Of a stretch of DNA of 64,000 bases, positions 51,113 to 64,000 are shown piece by piece. A program made the position numbers and the translations under genes. The notes under the pieces are model-generated. The model ran no database searches. It was not told where the DNA came from and saw only the letters and a program-made list of their open reading frames with translations. This stretch comes from Ascidia mentula (Eukaryota > Chordata > Ascidiacea > Phlebobranchia > Ascidiidae), in the NCBI GenBank assembly GCA_947561715.1, contig OX387197.1, forward strand, positions 20,072,266-20,136,265. Direction: 5' to 3'. The stretch's first letter is position 1, and each line of letters begins with the position of its first letter.

Positions 51113-52781
51113 CTGTACAAACAATCACAAGTACGTTGATCTGAGCCACAAACAATTACGCATGTTCCAACCCATACGAAAAGTATACTAAATTTAAGTT
51201 TTTTTCAAGAACGTCATTACCTTTTTTTTAAAATCAAATCAAATCACTTTTATTTTGCACGCAAAGTTACTACGTACATGAACAATAGACGTAATGCATG
51301 AAATGGCATGGGCACCAATAAAACCATAAGGGTTATTGCGTCCGGCGCCAATTGGATTTTGCAGCAGAAAACTTGTTGCTCGCTGGAGTTTCGACAAAAA
51401 CAATTCACGATCGATCGGTTGTTCGCCACCGTGTTAACCTTTCCGTATGTCACAAGACTTTTAATTTAGTTTCCTTTCAATGTCACCCTGAGCTTATGAA
51501 TGTTAATTGTGGAGGAACGTTTGTTCGCACAAGGTAATTCTGAACGTCTTCCGCTCAAACGCCCTTGAACGACCCGCCTCCAGCAATTACTGACGTGATT
51601 AAAAAGGGGTTTACGCTTATGACTTTCAAAGCATGTCGCACAGCCAATGCATAATTTAAATTGCTTTTAAGTCTCTGCAAACTGTGCTGACATGCCGAAG
51701 TCAATTCTTCAGTCGGGCACGGGTGCCGTGGGATTCGTCTATAGTTTTAAACTGCGTTCAGGCGAAAACATTGAATCAGCGTCCAATGCACATGATCATA
51801 CGCCACACGGAAATAATTGGAATTCCTAGCTCCTGTCACACCAATCTCTTGACTAGTTATTCAATACGCAGCGACATACCCTAATTAGCCCGTGTTAGGT
51901 TTTTGTAGTTGCAAATTTTTCACTACAGTAGTTGCAAATTTTTCATTCCATTTATTCTTGCAATAATTAGGTTAATGTAATACTTGCGTTCAAAATGTAT
52001 TTCATGGCAAAACTATTTTGGAAAATTCTTGCAGGCTTTAGCCATTGTAGATATGTTTGGTGCCGTTTTCGCGACAATTTGCTTCACAAATAAAATAGGC
52101 ACAATACAATAGAACCCGTTAATTCCCAAGGCACCTTCAAGCGAAGTATTGGCTGCCACGATACGCTGACAGACAAAAGCCAGCAGTTAGTTAAGTCGGA
52201 GCGCAACGGGAAGCCGCGCATCGACCGCCTGCCAGATTTGACTGGAAACCCGGGAAGCGCGAGAGCTGAGCTGACGCGCGGTGTGTCGGTTTTACGAGTC
52301 CGTGGTTGTTTTTTTTGGCTTAGCGCGTTCCGTAGCCCTTACTAGGCGTCAAGTTTGACAAAAAATGTTTTTGGCCTACAAATGTGTGATAATTCGATAA
52401 GGAGCCGGTCCAGACGGACGGACTTTGGTTGATGGATAAACAACAATCCGAAAGTATGTCAGCATGTCAATTACAACTAAACTGTCACACGGGTTCTTCT
52501 TGAAATAAACAAAAATAAAACCTGCAGTAGCATAATGTATTGTCGCATGACCCACAAGGTCTATCGTTGCAAATTTAGCGTCTTAAAAATCACACTGTAT
52601 ATCGAAAAAAACTGAGATTGGCGGTGAATGGAAGACGACAACAAAACACTTTAGTTCCGTCACATCGGAGAAGAAATAGGTGCAGAGGGAAAGCACAATG
52701 ATAAACCGTCCACTTTCCACTTGCAAATGGAATGGAAAGCAAAATAACGCCGAGCAAATAACACAAAAACATGTTAAAAAA
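51113..52781. other. Region between SLC7A6OS and the SET gene
   Basis: It should hold the missing first exon and promoter of the SET gene and the 3' UTR of SLC7A6OS. Neither could be placed with confidence. Several short open frames on both strands show no homology. It contains the small tandem repeat at 51905-51945. Confidence 0.5.
51905..51945. repeat. Two-copy 18-bp repeat
   Basis: GTAGTTGCAAATTTTTCA occurs at 51905-51922 and again at 51928-51945 with no mismatch. Confidence 0.85.
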
Positions 52782-54049
52782 TCAGAAGTAATCCCCATCG
52801 CCGTCTCCACCAAAGTCATTTTGATCGAAATCGTCAAAATCAGCGCCAATGTCGTAATTGAGATCATCACCGTAATCAAGATCGTCCATGTCGTCATTTG
52901 CGCATTGGTCAATAGCGTCGTCGTTGCAGTTGAAAAATCCCCCGAAGTGATCATCACAGTCGTCCCGTGGTGCCAAGTCGCAATCATCGCTATCACATCG
53001 AGCATCTTCTTCTTCATCAAAAAAGAGCCTTCTTTCGTCTTCGTCGATACTGCAACAAAAAATCATGCACATTAGTTGATGTGCAACTTATTACGTGTTT
53101 TGTCATTTTGTTATGATGACATACAACTAAACTTGTAGCCACTATAACAGATTCTTACCTGTCCTCTTCATCTTCTTCATCAGGATAATCATTTTTATAA
53201 TGATCTTCATCGTTGCTGTCCTCGTCTTCCTCATGATATGCGGATTTGTGTTTATGTTGCTCAAAGCACAGATTCATGTCCCTTTACAAAACAACATCTT
53301 TTAAAAAATGGCATGTAGTTGGTGCACAAATCAACGATGTAAAATGCTTACCTGCACGGTTGCACATAAAGAATGTCTTTCACAGACCAGGAGCGATGTG
53401 TTCCTTGGCAATAATACAAGTCATAAACAAATTCATCTTCATCTGGTTTTGGTTCAGAAAAACATAGTTTCTCTCTGAGCATTTTTACTGAGTTACACAG
53501 AATGTCCTCTGGTTTATTTGAGGAGTTGCATTTCTTTGTTTCTTGCTCTTCCACATCAAGAATTGGGGTAAAGTAATTGCAAGCTTTTTTTTCCTCCTTG
53601 AGAATTTGCTTGGAGGGGGGAAGATTTGGCTTAACAGGATTTGCATTTTGCTCCTGTTGACTTTTCGGAGGTATATTTTCAAATCCTGGATTTCTGGAGG
53701 AAAGCCCGAGAAGCTTGTATTTTGGCTGCTCCTCAATTGACACTTGACCCGTTGGCATCCCTACAACTGAACTGTTATGTGTCACCAATGGTTGTGTTTT
53801 GTACAGGGAATTTATCTTGCTGTGAAGGACAATAGCATCTTTCACTTTGTTTTTCACTGTGTCATCCATTTTTGTGTTCATGTTTACAGTAGTTGCAAAG
53901 CGAAAAACATTTTCCTCAATTTGGATGATGTCAGCCATTCCACTTTTGCCAGAGAAATTTTCGTTGTGTTTCATCTTTTTGCTTGCAAGCAAAAGTGCCC
54001 CTGCAGGCTCTGCATGCCTCTTTCTTTTCACTCGTATCACTGTAGCCAT
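52782..54049 (-). CDS. SLC7A6OS: SLC7A6OS / Iwr1 family, RNA polymerase II nuclear import factor
   Basis: The Iwr1 family escorts assembled RNA polymerase II into the nucleus. Exons on the minus strand: 54049-53352, 53281-53159, 53049-52782, giving 362 aa (human about 309). The N-terminal VIRVKRKRHAEPAGALLLA matches the family signature. The Iwr1 core is recognised by DILCNSVKMLREKL and the block FVYDLYYCQ ... ILYVQP. The C-terminal part is very acidic, as in relatives, but longer, with many Asp residues and several Cys. The start ATG (54049) is followed directly by the conserved VKRKR segment. It is head-to-head with PHAF1. Confidence 0.9.
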
Positions 54050-57164
<3,115 letters not shown>

Positions 57165-58236
57165 CAGCTACCACAGCAAACTGTTTGGTAATTGCAGTGG
57201 TACCCTTTTTACTTGTTATGAACTTCATGAACCAAACTATACTCAGTGTTTATTGAAACATTTTCTGAATTCACGCCAGACGGAGTGACAAGTTATAACT
57301 TCCTCTTTTTTTCCAATTTTTTTTTTTGCTGAATAGAAGATACAGATATATGTATAGTTTGGTATATTTTCAAAACTTTGGCAAGTTATTTGATTTTCCT
57401 TGATTTCAGCAATATATTTGTTTTGCACTAATTGCTTGTTTTATTTCTTGTTATCTCACTGTTTCATCGTGGACTTTTAATACATATCTGTATTGACATA
57501 TGATCGTAATTCATATTTGTTTTCATTCATGAGCACAGGTTTATTATGAAGGTGTTTAAGTCATATAGCGTACTAAAAAATGCTGGCATTCATTTTTTTT
57601 GAAACAAATGCAATAAGCTGTAAACATTGGGTTGATCTGAAAACCAACTTCACAAGAAAAACAAATTAGCAACCTGAGTATATGTTGGTTTACACAACAA
57701 ACAATGTTCCAACTACTGTAATTAATATATAATGACACTACATTGAATATGAAATTACTAGGACCTTAATGATGGCATTAGGCAAACCAATAATAAACAT
57801 ACACTATAAATACATCTTACTAGCTACTGAAAAATACAACAATAATATATGAAAGCGCTAAAATCATTAAACTGCATTAAATGACCAACATGAACTTCCA
57901 CAAATACGTCACAGTTCATTTGGTTTAAGCCAGTACCACTTCATGATATAATTCTCAAAAATCTTTAACAGCCCCAATAATTTCAGAGCCGCAAGAACAG
58001 AAAGACATAAATCAGGTAAATGTGCAAATAAAACAACAAAAAGTGCATAGAGGACTGCACATAACAAGAATATAGTTTTTCTCTTAATGCTCACAATGCA
58101 CATGCTACAATTAAAACTCAGTAACGTATACTATGACATATATAACACTATTTTTTTCACCACGGCCTCAAAATGTCATGCAAGGCAACAAATCTTATAT
58201 CAAACAAAGATTTTTGAAATCAAAAAGGTTTTTGAA
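57165..58236. other. Convergent 3' region of PHAF1 and RELCH
   Basis: AT-rich sequence between two stop codons facing each other. Candidate poly(A) signals are AATAAA on + at 57792 for PHAF1 and reverse-strand signals at 57540 and 57440 for RELCH. If used, the two 3' UTRs would overlap. Nothing else is supported. Confidence 0.45.
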
Positions 58237-61200
58237 TTATTTCTTCCACCGAAACATGGTCGGGCTGGGAGGTGCCTTGAACTTGAATTGGTCGAATGTT
58301 GTGCGGATTTTTCTTCTAGCATCGTCAGCACCACTTGTAACAGCTTGACCAAGTTGCATTGTTCCGAAGCCACCAGAACCTCGATGTAACAACCTTGGAC
58401 TGCCAAAAAGTGCTCAGTTCAGGTGAATAAAAACCAACTTTAATTCTTGGCTAAGAAAATTATTTACCACTTTAATCTGATAGTTCTAGTTTTTTTTTTC
58501 ACTTTAAAAACACAGATATATAATTTAAGATTGTGACATTTCTTACAGCAGTGGACTGTAAACAAATTATTGTGCAATCTACACAACAATTACCATGCGC
58601 ATAGCAGCAAACAGTAAAACATATACTCACGACATGAAGATATTTTCACAACGTGTCAAATCAATTTTGTGAATTTTCTCTTTGGCTGCTTATTGCTTCC
58701 TGAGCCAACACTGCATGCATGGAAGAATACAACATCACAACACAACACACACTAACACAACAAATCACTGTCTAACCTCCCATCTGACACTATGCTACCC
58801 CGATCCAGTTTTTGTTCCACCTCATGCAGCAGACTTGATACCTCATCCTGGGTTTTTACAAATATAATTAAACATGTAAACAAAAATCACAAACAATAAT
58901 TAAGTGGAACATACCGATTTCTCAGGATGCATTGTTTCCATGTCGAGAAGTAAACACTTCAGAGCTGGTAGGAAGGAGCCATGAAGTAGATTTGTGGGAA
59001 TGACTTTAGGTCATTAGTGAAGGAAGCTTTTTTTCATAACCAACATTTTATCTTGATCAGATAATATTAGTCTGCTATTTATATTGATACTAGGTTTAAA
59101 TTGCATTGAACAATATTGTAGTTCACAAACATAAGCTAAGACAAACAGTAGCATGCAAGGCATGATTTTAAAACTGTTTAAAAGTAGGATACAGCAGCAT
59201 GAGAGGTTGGTGTATGTTTCCAGCAGCAATAAAGCAATTTCAGATCGTTTTGCTCGATCTTTCTGTTCGTTGTTATTGGCAGCAATCACAACTAGATGGG
59301 GTAACAAAACTGAAAAACAAATAGATTGTATTGCTAATCATTGTTAAGACACTTTATTAAACATAAACATTGTTTAGTGTTCTTGATAAGTTCACAGAAG
59401 AAACACAGATTTAGCCATTTACTATTAAATACAAAATTTTGATTTATCACCAAACATATCTATTTACTTAAATAAAAATACATAAAAAGTACAAGTTAAC
59501 AAAATTTGAGAATAAAAAACATACATTCATCTCTAAATTTGGGATGTGCAGTGGCAGCAATTTTGCATGCAGTCTTGACAAGTTGAAGTTGCACAGAATG
59601 CAAACCCAAAAGTGTTCCATCATATGAGTGTTCATGATAATCACTTGCACTTGCAGACACAACATCCGTCATCTGAGTTATGACACGTTCAACAGAATCT
59701 GATGTTACAGAAGCGTTTTCCACCACAGATGCAAAGGAAGGAAATGTTGCCACTCGCACGTCTCTGAAACAATATGGCATGCAAGTTAAAAGGATAGTTG
59801 CTGGATTCTTGCTGTAGGTCTTAATTACACGACATTGTAGATTTGGTAATCTGCAGACAGGGTGTGTACATGCACTGTTTCGACCTGTGAGGTCTCATGT
59901 CTGCAGCTTACCAATATTATTATGACTTTATTTGCACATATATTGTAGATTTGTTCTGTAAACTTAAAAAAACTATTTGTCCAAAATCCAGCAATGAAAG
60001 ACATGGTTTCAAAAGCAATAGTTTAAAATGCAAAACAACCCAAAAAAAACATTGTTAGCGCTAAAAATCACTCTCACATGTTTTCATCTGTAGAAAGTGT
60101 GATGAGAGCAGGAAGTACCCTGGATGATAAAACACGGGCATTCACATCACCAGTAGTCATGACAACACATAAAGATGCAGATGCTGCTCGTACAAGGGGT
60201 GACTCATGCATGACTCCTGACCACAACACTTGCACAATAGCATCATGTTGTTGGGCTGTTGTCCTAAACATTGTAAAAAATATTAAAATAGGGTTTCTTA
60301 ACTGGAGTCTATGGTTCCACAGCAAACTTTCCCATTGCTAAAATAATACTTTCAGCTTCGATGTTAATTTTGTTTAGTCTTAATGCCATAAAAACGTCTT
60401 TAAAATTTTTATCAGTGATTGTGGTCCACAAAAATTGGCCAAGACGCTGACCAACCCAAACAAGTTTAGAAACCCTGGAATACACCCTACGTAAGTAGTA
60501 AAATTTGTAGGCACTCAATAGACATGTATCAAACATGTTGTTGCTAAAAGTTAAGTTGCAAATCACTGCTTATCGCAAATTTGTGTTTATTAGTTCATTT
60601 AACTGAATTAATCTAAAAGATACAACCAAGCTCATAAAAATACACATTTTTAAGATATTGTGGACATTTCCAATCATTCTCCAATGATTTCCTTATAAAA
60701 GAATGCTGACGAAAGCTAAACTAGCATCATTATTTGTGATTAATTATGGAGCATTTGGTGTGATGTCATTCATATGTCACAAGAGGTATGACAAATATAT
60801 GATTGTTCATGGGGAGTGAACTCTTGCAGGCACCCAAGAAAATAAAAAAATCATTAATCACACAAACCCGCTTGTAAAATTAGATCAGTTATGACTTATC
60901 TGAATTGAAGGGAGCAGGAAAGGATAAAGCACAGATAGCAAACATTTAAGCAACAGAAAAATAAAAGAAAAGTATAATAAAATACAGAAAAAAAAAAAAA
61001 AATAGGTCACAAATGCAGCAGGTCAGTCCTGAGAATTTTTTGGTCCAAGGGTTGTAGCAATATTTTGATTATGCTATGACCAATTTACAATTTCAAGTTT
61101 ACTTTGCCCACAGATTTCCATGATGGCATCTTGTTGCTCATGTTTGCTAGTTTTGATTTTGTGTTTCTACTGTTGGATTGTGGTGAGCTCTTGTCCAACC

Positions 61201-64000
61201 AACTGTTTATGTAACGACAATACAGTCAACTGCAATAATGCAGGCTTGACTGAAATACCAAGTGAAGTGCCGAGGAATATCAACTCTCTAAAACTTGCAT
61301 ACAACAAGTAGGTTTTTTAATAATGTAGTAGGATTTAAGGATTTCATAATGCTTTTTTGAATCATATGTTTTACAAGAAAAGCTAATTTAATCTGTATGA
61401 TCAGATAACAAGGAAATTAATAAACATCATTGGTTAAACGATACAGAATATTCTGTCATACCACTACTTTCCCAATAAAGTTGTCTTTTCCAGAATAGAA
61501 AGACTGGAAATTACCAACGGTCAATATGTGACAGCCATTTTAAGTACAGGAGATTGTGCAAACAGTCCATTTGATACCATTACAAGCGTTGATGTTTCCA
61601 ACAACCTCATTACGGATATACACAGCATGCTTCTCCAGATTGCTTGTCACATGACAGAACTTAACTTGAACAACAACTTCATCACTAACCTACATAGTCC
61701 ACAAAACAATACAGTTGGTGCTTTTGAAGAGACAAACAGCCTGCAGAAACTGAGCCTTCAAAATAACAAAATATCTCAAATAACTGGAGTCAGTTTTAAG
61801 TCTTTAGTCCAACTGAAAGAACTTGATCTCAGTATAAATGGTATTCTACATGTTGGAGCTTCAGCCTTTATTCACAACAATCTTCTCTCTGAAATTAACC
61901 TGAGTAGAAATAAAATAAGCATCTTGGAAACCGGCTGCTTCGGTGGATTACATTATCTCGTCAAAGTAGATCTTTCATACAACAACCTGAAGTCATTAGA
62001 TAGAGGCATGTTTCTGAATCTCCAAACATTGAAAAGTCAGCTCCCTCATGAAGCAAAGATGGAATTTAATAAGTTAAGCCAATTGGATTTCTCAGAAAAT
62101 AAAATTGAAACTGTGGACACTGATCTCTTCCAAAACATGACAAAACTTTCCTTTGCGAACCTGAGTAACAACAAACTCCACCTTGACAGCATATTTTTAA
62201 GCGATTCCACTTTTGTTGTTGACTCTCAGTACAACCCAACAAATCCAACATGTCAACACTGGCAAAGCTTAACAAACAAACAGACAGATGCACAACTAGT
62301 CTGTTACAAAAAAGGAAGCCTTACAGTGGCAAAAGTTATTAGATCTACAGGGATTGTGTGCACTGTCAGTGGTAACTGTACACATTCAAAAAGTGCTCAT
62401 GAACTCATGGTCATGTGCGGATTGGCAACTGACATTTTCGATTACAGTTTGGTTATCATCCTTGTGGTGACAATCTGTGTTGTGACTGGTGTAATTCTAG
62501 CTGGTGTCATGATTTATCGGGTCAAAAGAACTAGGAGCATGGACATTGAAAAGTCGTCATGCAAAGAAAGTACCGGTCAGTATGAAGTTCCAACTGTGAA
62601 TAACTGGAGGAGGCAAACTTTGCGTCGAATGCGCCACAATCCACAGCATAGTGTGACTCCACATTCACCTGACAACATAAGGAGTTTGTCAATCAAGCAC
62701 TTCTACTATAGCATAAAGTTTAATCGGCAACAAGCAGAAGATAGTGAAACCTCTGAAACAAATGAAAGAATTTACAGCGAAATCAAGGAAGCTCTTCGGG
62801 GCCAAAGTAAGTATGGAAGCCGGAAAGATGTGGATGACTACATAGACATCAGCGACATCGCCACAACATCTTACACAACGACACCAAGAACCAGTGAAGG
62901 ACAGGTTGGGGTTGAATCCGTTGTGGGACAAAATCAACACTGTTTCCCACTGGAGCAAGCATTACCCATTAATGCAAGTTCAGAAATTATTACCACCAAA
63001 CCTGGAATCTCTAAATGCAAAGAGTTACCTCTGGCACAACCAGTCATGCTCAGAAAACACAGTGGTGACTTCGATGACTATGTACAACCTATGTCGCACA
63101 ACCGTGTATCATATTTAGAGTTGAGCCTCTAGGATCATGAAATTCCTTTCAAAATTCCAATTTCACTTTTGTGGGTATGAAAAGTACACGTGCTTTATTT
63201 TTTTACATGACTTTGGGGATGTTTGTTTTACTAATGTGAAATGTGTTTTGCCTGTGTTAATAACCTGTATAGTTTTAATAATGTACTAGTGTAGGTTTGC
63301 TGTTCCATACTAACCTTAATAAAGTTAATGTGGACATCATTGATGAAAGGGAAAGCTTTGATTTTGCCAAAGATATCACAGATTGAAGCAGAAATTCATT
63401 TAGCGCAGACTGTGATGTTTCTCCCTGCGTAAAAACAATTGTTAATATAAATCATAATATGTCCCATATATTACTTTGCTTTTGTCGACAGCGTTGGACA
63501 CTTACGTCTTCAGTGGAAACTGTGACAGTGGCAGCATAAACAGGAAGAACGCAAGTTGTGAGATGTTCAGGACATTCATTAAGAAACAAAACAAACTTCT
63601 TTAGCACCTATACAAGAATGTGGCAAACTGTCAATATCAGCCAGTGAATTGCATGTTGAATGTCAATTCAATAAATGTTCACCTTTTCTTCATAAAAGTG
63701 GTTTCCAAATACACATTTAAAGCAATGCATTAATTCAAAAAGTCTTTGTACAATAGGTTGTGATTGTGGGTCTGCAAACTTGCAAATTTTGAGAAATCTT
63801 GCAAAGCTGTGAAAAATAATGTTCTTGGTTGCAAGCAATCAGCAATATCATATTAACTCATATTAACATTTGCAATTAAAATATAGTGGCATTTTACATT
63901 ATACCAAACCAACATGATCAAATAGACTTACAACTGGTCTGTAGTCCACGAAAAAACTTCGTAAGATTTGAGGTCTTTGTTGTCATAAATAAGTTGATTA
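58237..64000 (-). CDS. RELCH: RELCH (RAB11-binding LisH/HEAT protein), 3' part
   Basis: RELCH (KIAA1468) binds Rab11 on recycling endosomes and helps non-vesicular cholesterol transfer to the trans-Golgi. Only the C-terminal HEAT-repeat region is present; the gene continues past the right edge. Exons on minus: 64000-63932 (partial), 63806-63683, 63607-63506, 63424-63315, 60263-60078, 59763-59525, 59309-59193, 59003-58915, 58847-58777, 58399-58237. Phases agree and give 422 residues. Matches to the human protein include VLPALITLSTDENIDVRVATFPSF (split at the 60078/59763 junction), KFRDEFLLPHL, NLSCCFIP, LPALKCLLLDME, and the C-terminus LGQAVTSGA ... MFRWKK. A 3.05 kb intron (60264-63314) contains the LRR receptor gene on the other strand. 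A possible alternative last exon (58710-58656) also fits the phase and would give a different tail. Confidence 0.92.
60988..61002. repeat. A-homopolymer run
   Basis: About 15 consecutive A in the RELCH intron, upstream of the LRR gene. Confidence 0.8.
61120..63132 (+). CDS. Leucine-rich-repeat single-pass receptor, nested in RELCH intron
   Basis: Two exons, 61120-61307 and 61494-63132, give 608 aa. Order: signal peptide at about 1-24; LRRNT cap with CPTNCLCNDNTVNC; a row of about seven to eight LRRs with LxxLxLxxN-type cores (for example LQKLSLQNNKI, LKELDLSINGI, LVKVDLSYNNL); a Cys-containing segment before the membrane; one transmembrane helix at about 381-404; and a cytoplasmic tail of about 205 residues. 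The tail has tyrosine motifs: YEVP, IYSEI, DDYIDI, DDYVQP and a terminal VSYLELSL. These suggest phosphotyrosine signalling through SH2 proteins. I cannot assign it to a named vertebrate gene. A TTTGCCCACAG acceptor ends 6 bases before the start codon, which fits a trans-spliced or short-5'-UTR transcript. ATG is doubled (MM). Confidence 0.88.
63318..63323 (+). other. LRR receptor poly(A) signal, inside a RELCH exon
   Basis: AATAAA lies 186 bases after the LRR stop and within the RELCH exon 63315-63424 of the opposite strand, next to that exon's donor. Confidence 0.6.

Noticed and set aside
52680-53075. Open frame on + rich in Ile/Val
   Set aside because: It is the complement of the Asp-rich SLC7A6OS tail; Asp codons read as Val/Ile on the other strand.
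60309-60566. Open frame on - next to the RELCH exon 60263
   Set aside because: RELCH splices in phase from 63315 to 60263 without it, and it shows no similarity to RELCH.

Overview
This window looks like nuclear DNA of an invertebrate chordate, most likely an ascidian tunicate, although the species cannot be fixed from sequence alone. Seven protein-coding genes can be assembled by hand from spliced exons with GT/AG junctions and conserved reading phase. Their products match animal families: Prickle, SERAC1, a PLP-dependent Ser/Thr dehydratase, a SETMAR/SUV39-type SET protein, SLC7A6OS/Iwr1, PHAF1 (UPF0183/C16orf70) and RELCH. An eighth gene, a leucine-rich-repeat receptor, lies inside an intron of RELCH. 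Short AG-to-ATG distances at several starts fit the spliced-leader trans-splicing known from tunicates.

Positions 1-39,200 belong to prickle (+). A small exon at 1153-1238 encodes the first half of the N-terminal Cys/His motif. It is separated by a 25.9 kb intron from the exon at 27119-27458, which encodes the second half. After a 6 kb intron (28877-34893), the PET-LIM region and C-terminal tail follow in closely packed exons down to a CaaX box (CIVM) ending at 38531. The giant intron is rich in CpG, contains no gene or transposon I can recognise, and holds clusters of short motifs that are candidate regulatory DNA.

Positions 39,690-49,700 hold two genes in tandem on +: SERAC1 (16 exons, 648 aa) and a PLP dehydratase (about 329 aa). 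One SERAC1 intron carries a tRNA-like piece followed by a decayed LINE 3' end. Positions 50,330-54,049 hold two genes on -: a SET-domain methyltransferase whose first exon was not found, and SLC7A6OS. SLC7A6OS is head-to-head with PHAF1 (55,115-57,164, +). From 58,237 to the right edge lies the 3' part of RELCH (-). The LRR receptor (61,120-63,132, +) sits in a RELCH intron, and its poly(A) signal lies inside a RELCH exon.

CpG content changes in blocks. It is high from 1 to about 39.5 kb, very low at 39.9-41.8 kb, higher at 41.9-53.1 kb, and low from 53.2 kb to the end. This resembles the mosaic gene-body methylation of ascidians, with the developmental gene prickle in a CpG-rich block and housekeeping-type genes in depleted blocks. 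No CRISPR, operon, virus-like element or novel enzymatic system was seen. The most unusual items are the giant prickle intron that splits a zinc-binding motif, the nested antisense-overlapping receptor gene, and the composition blocks.
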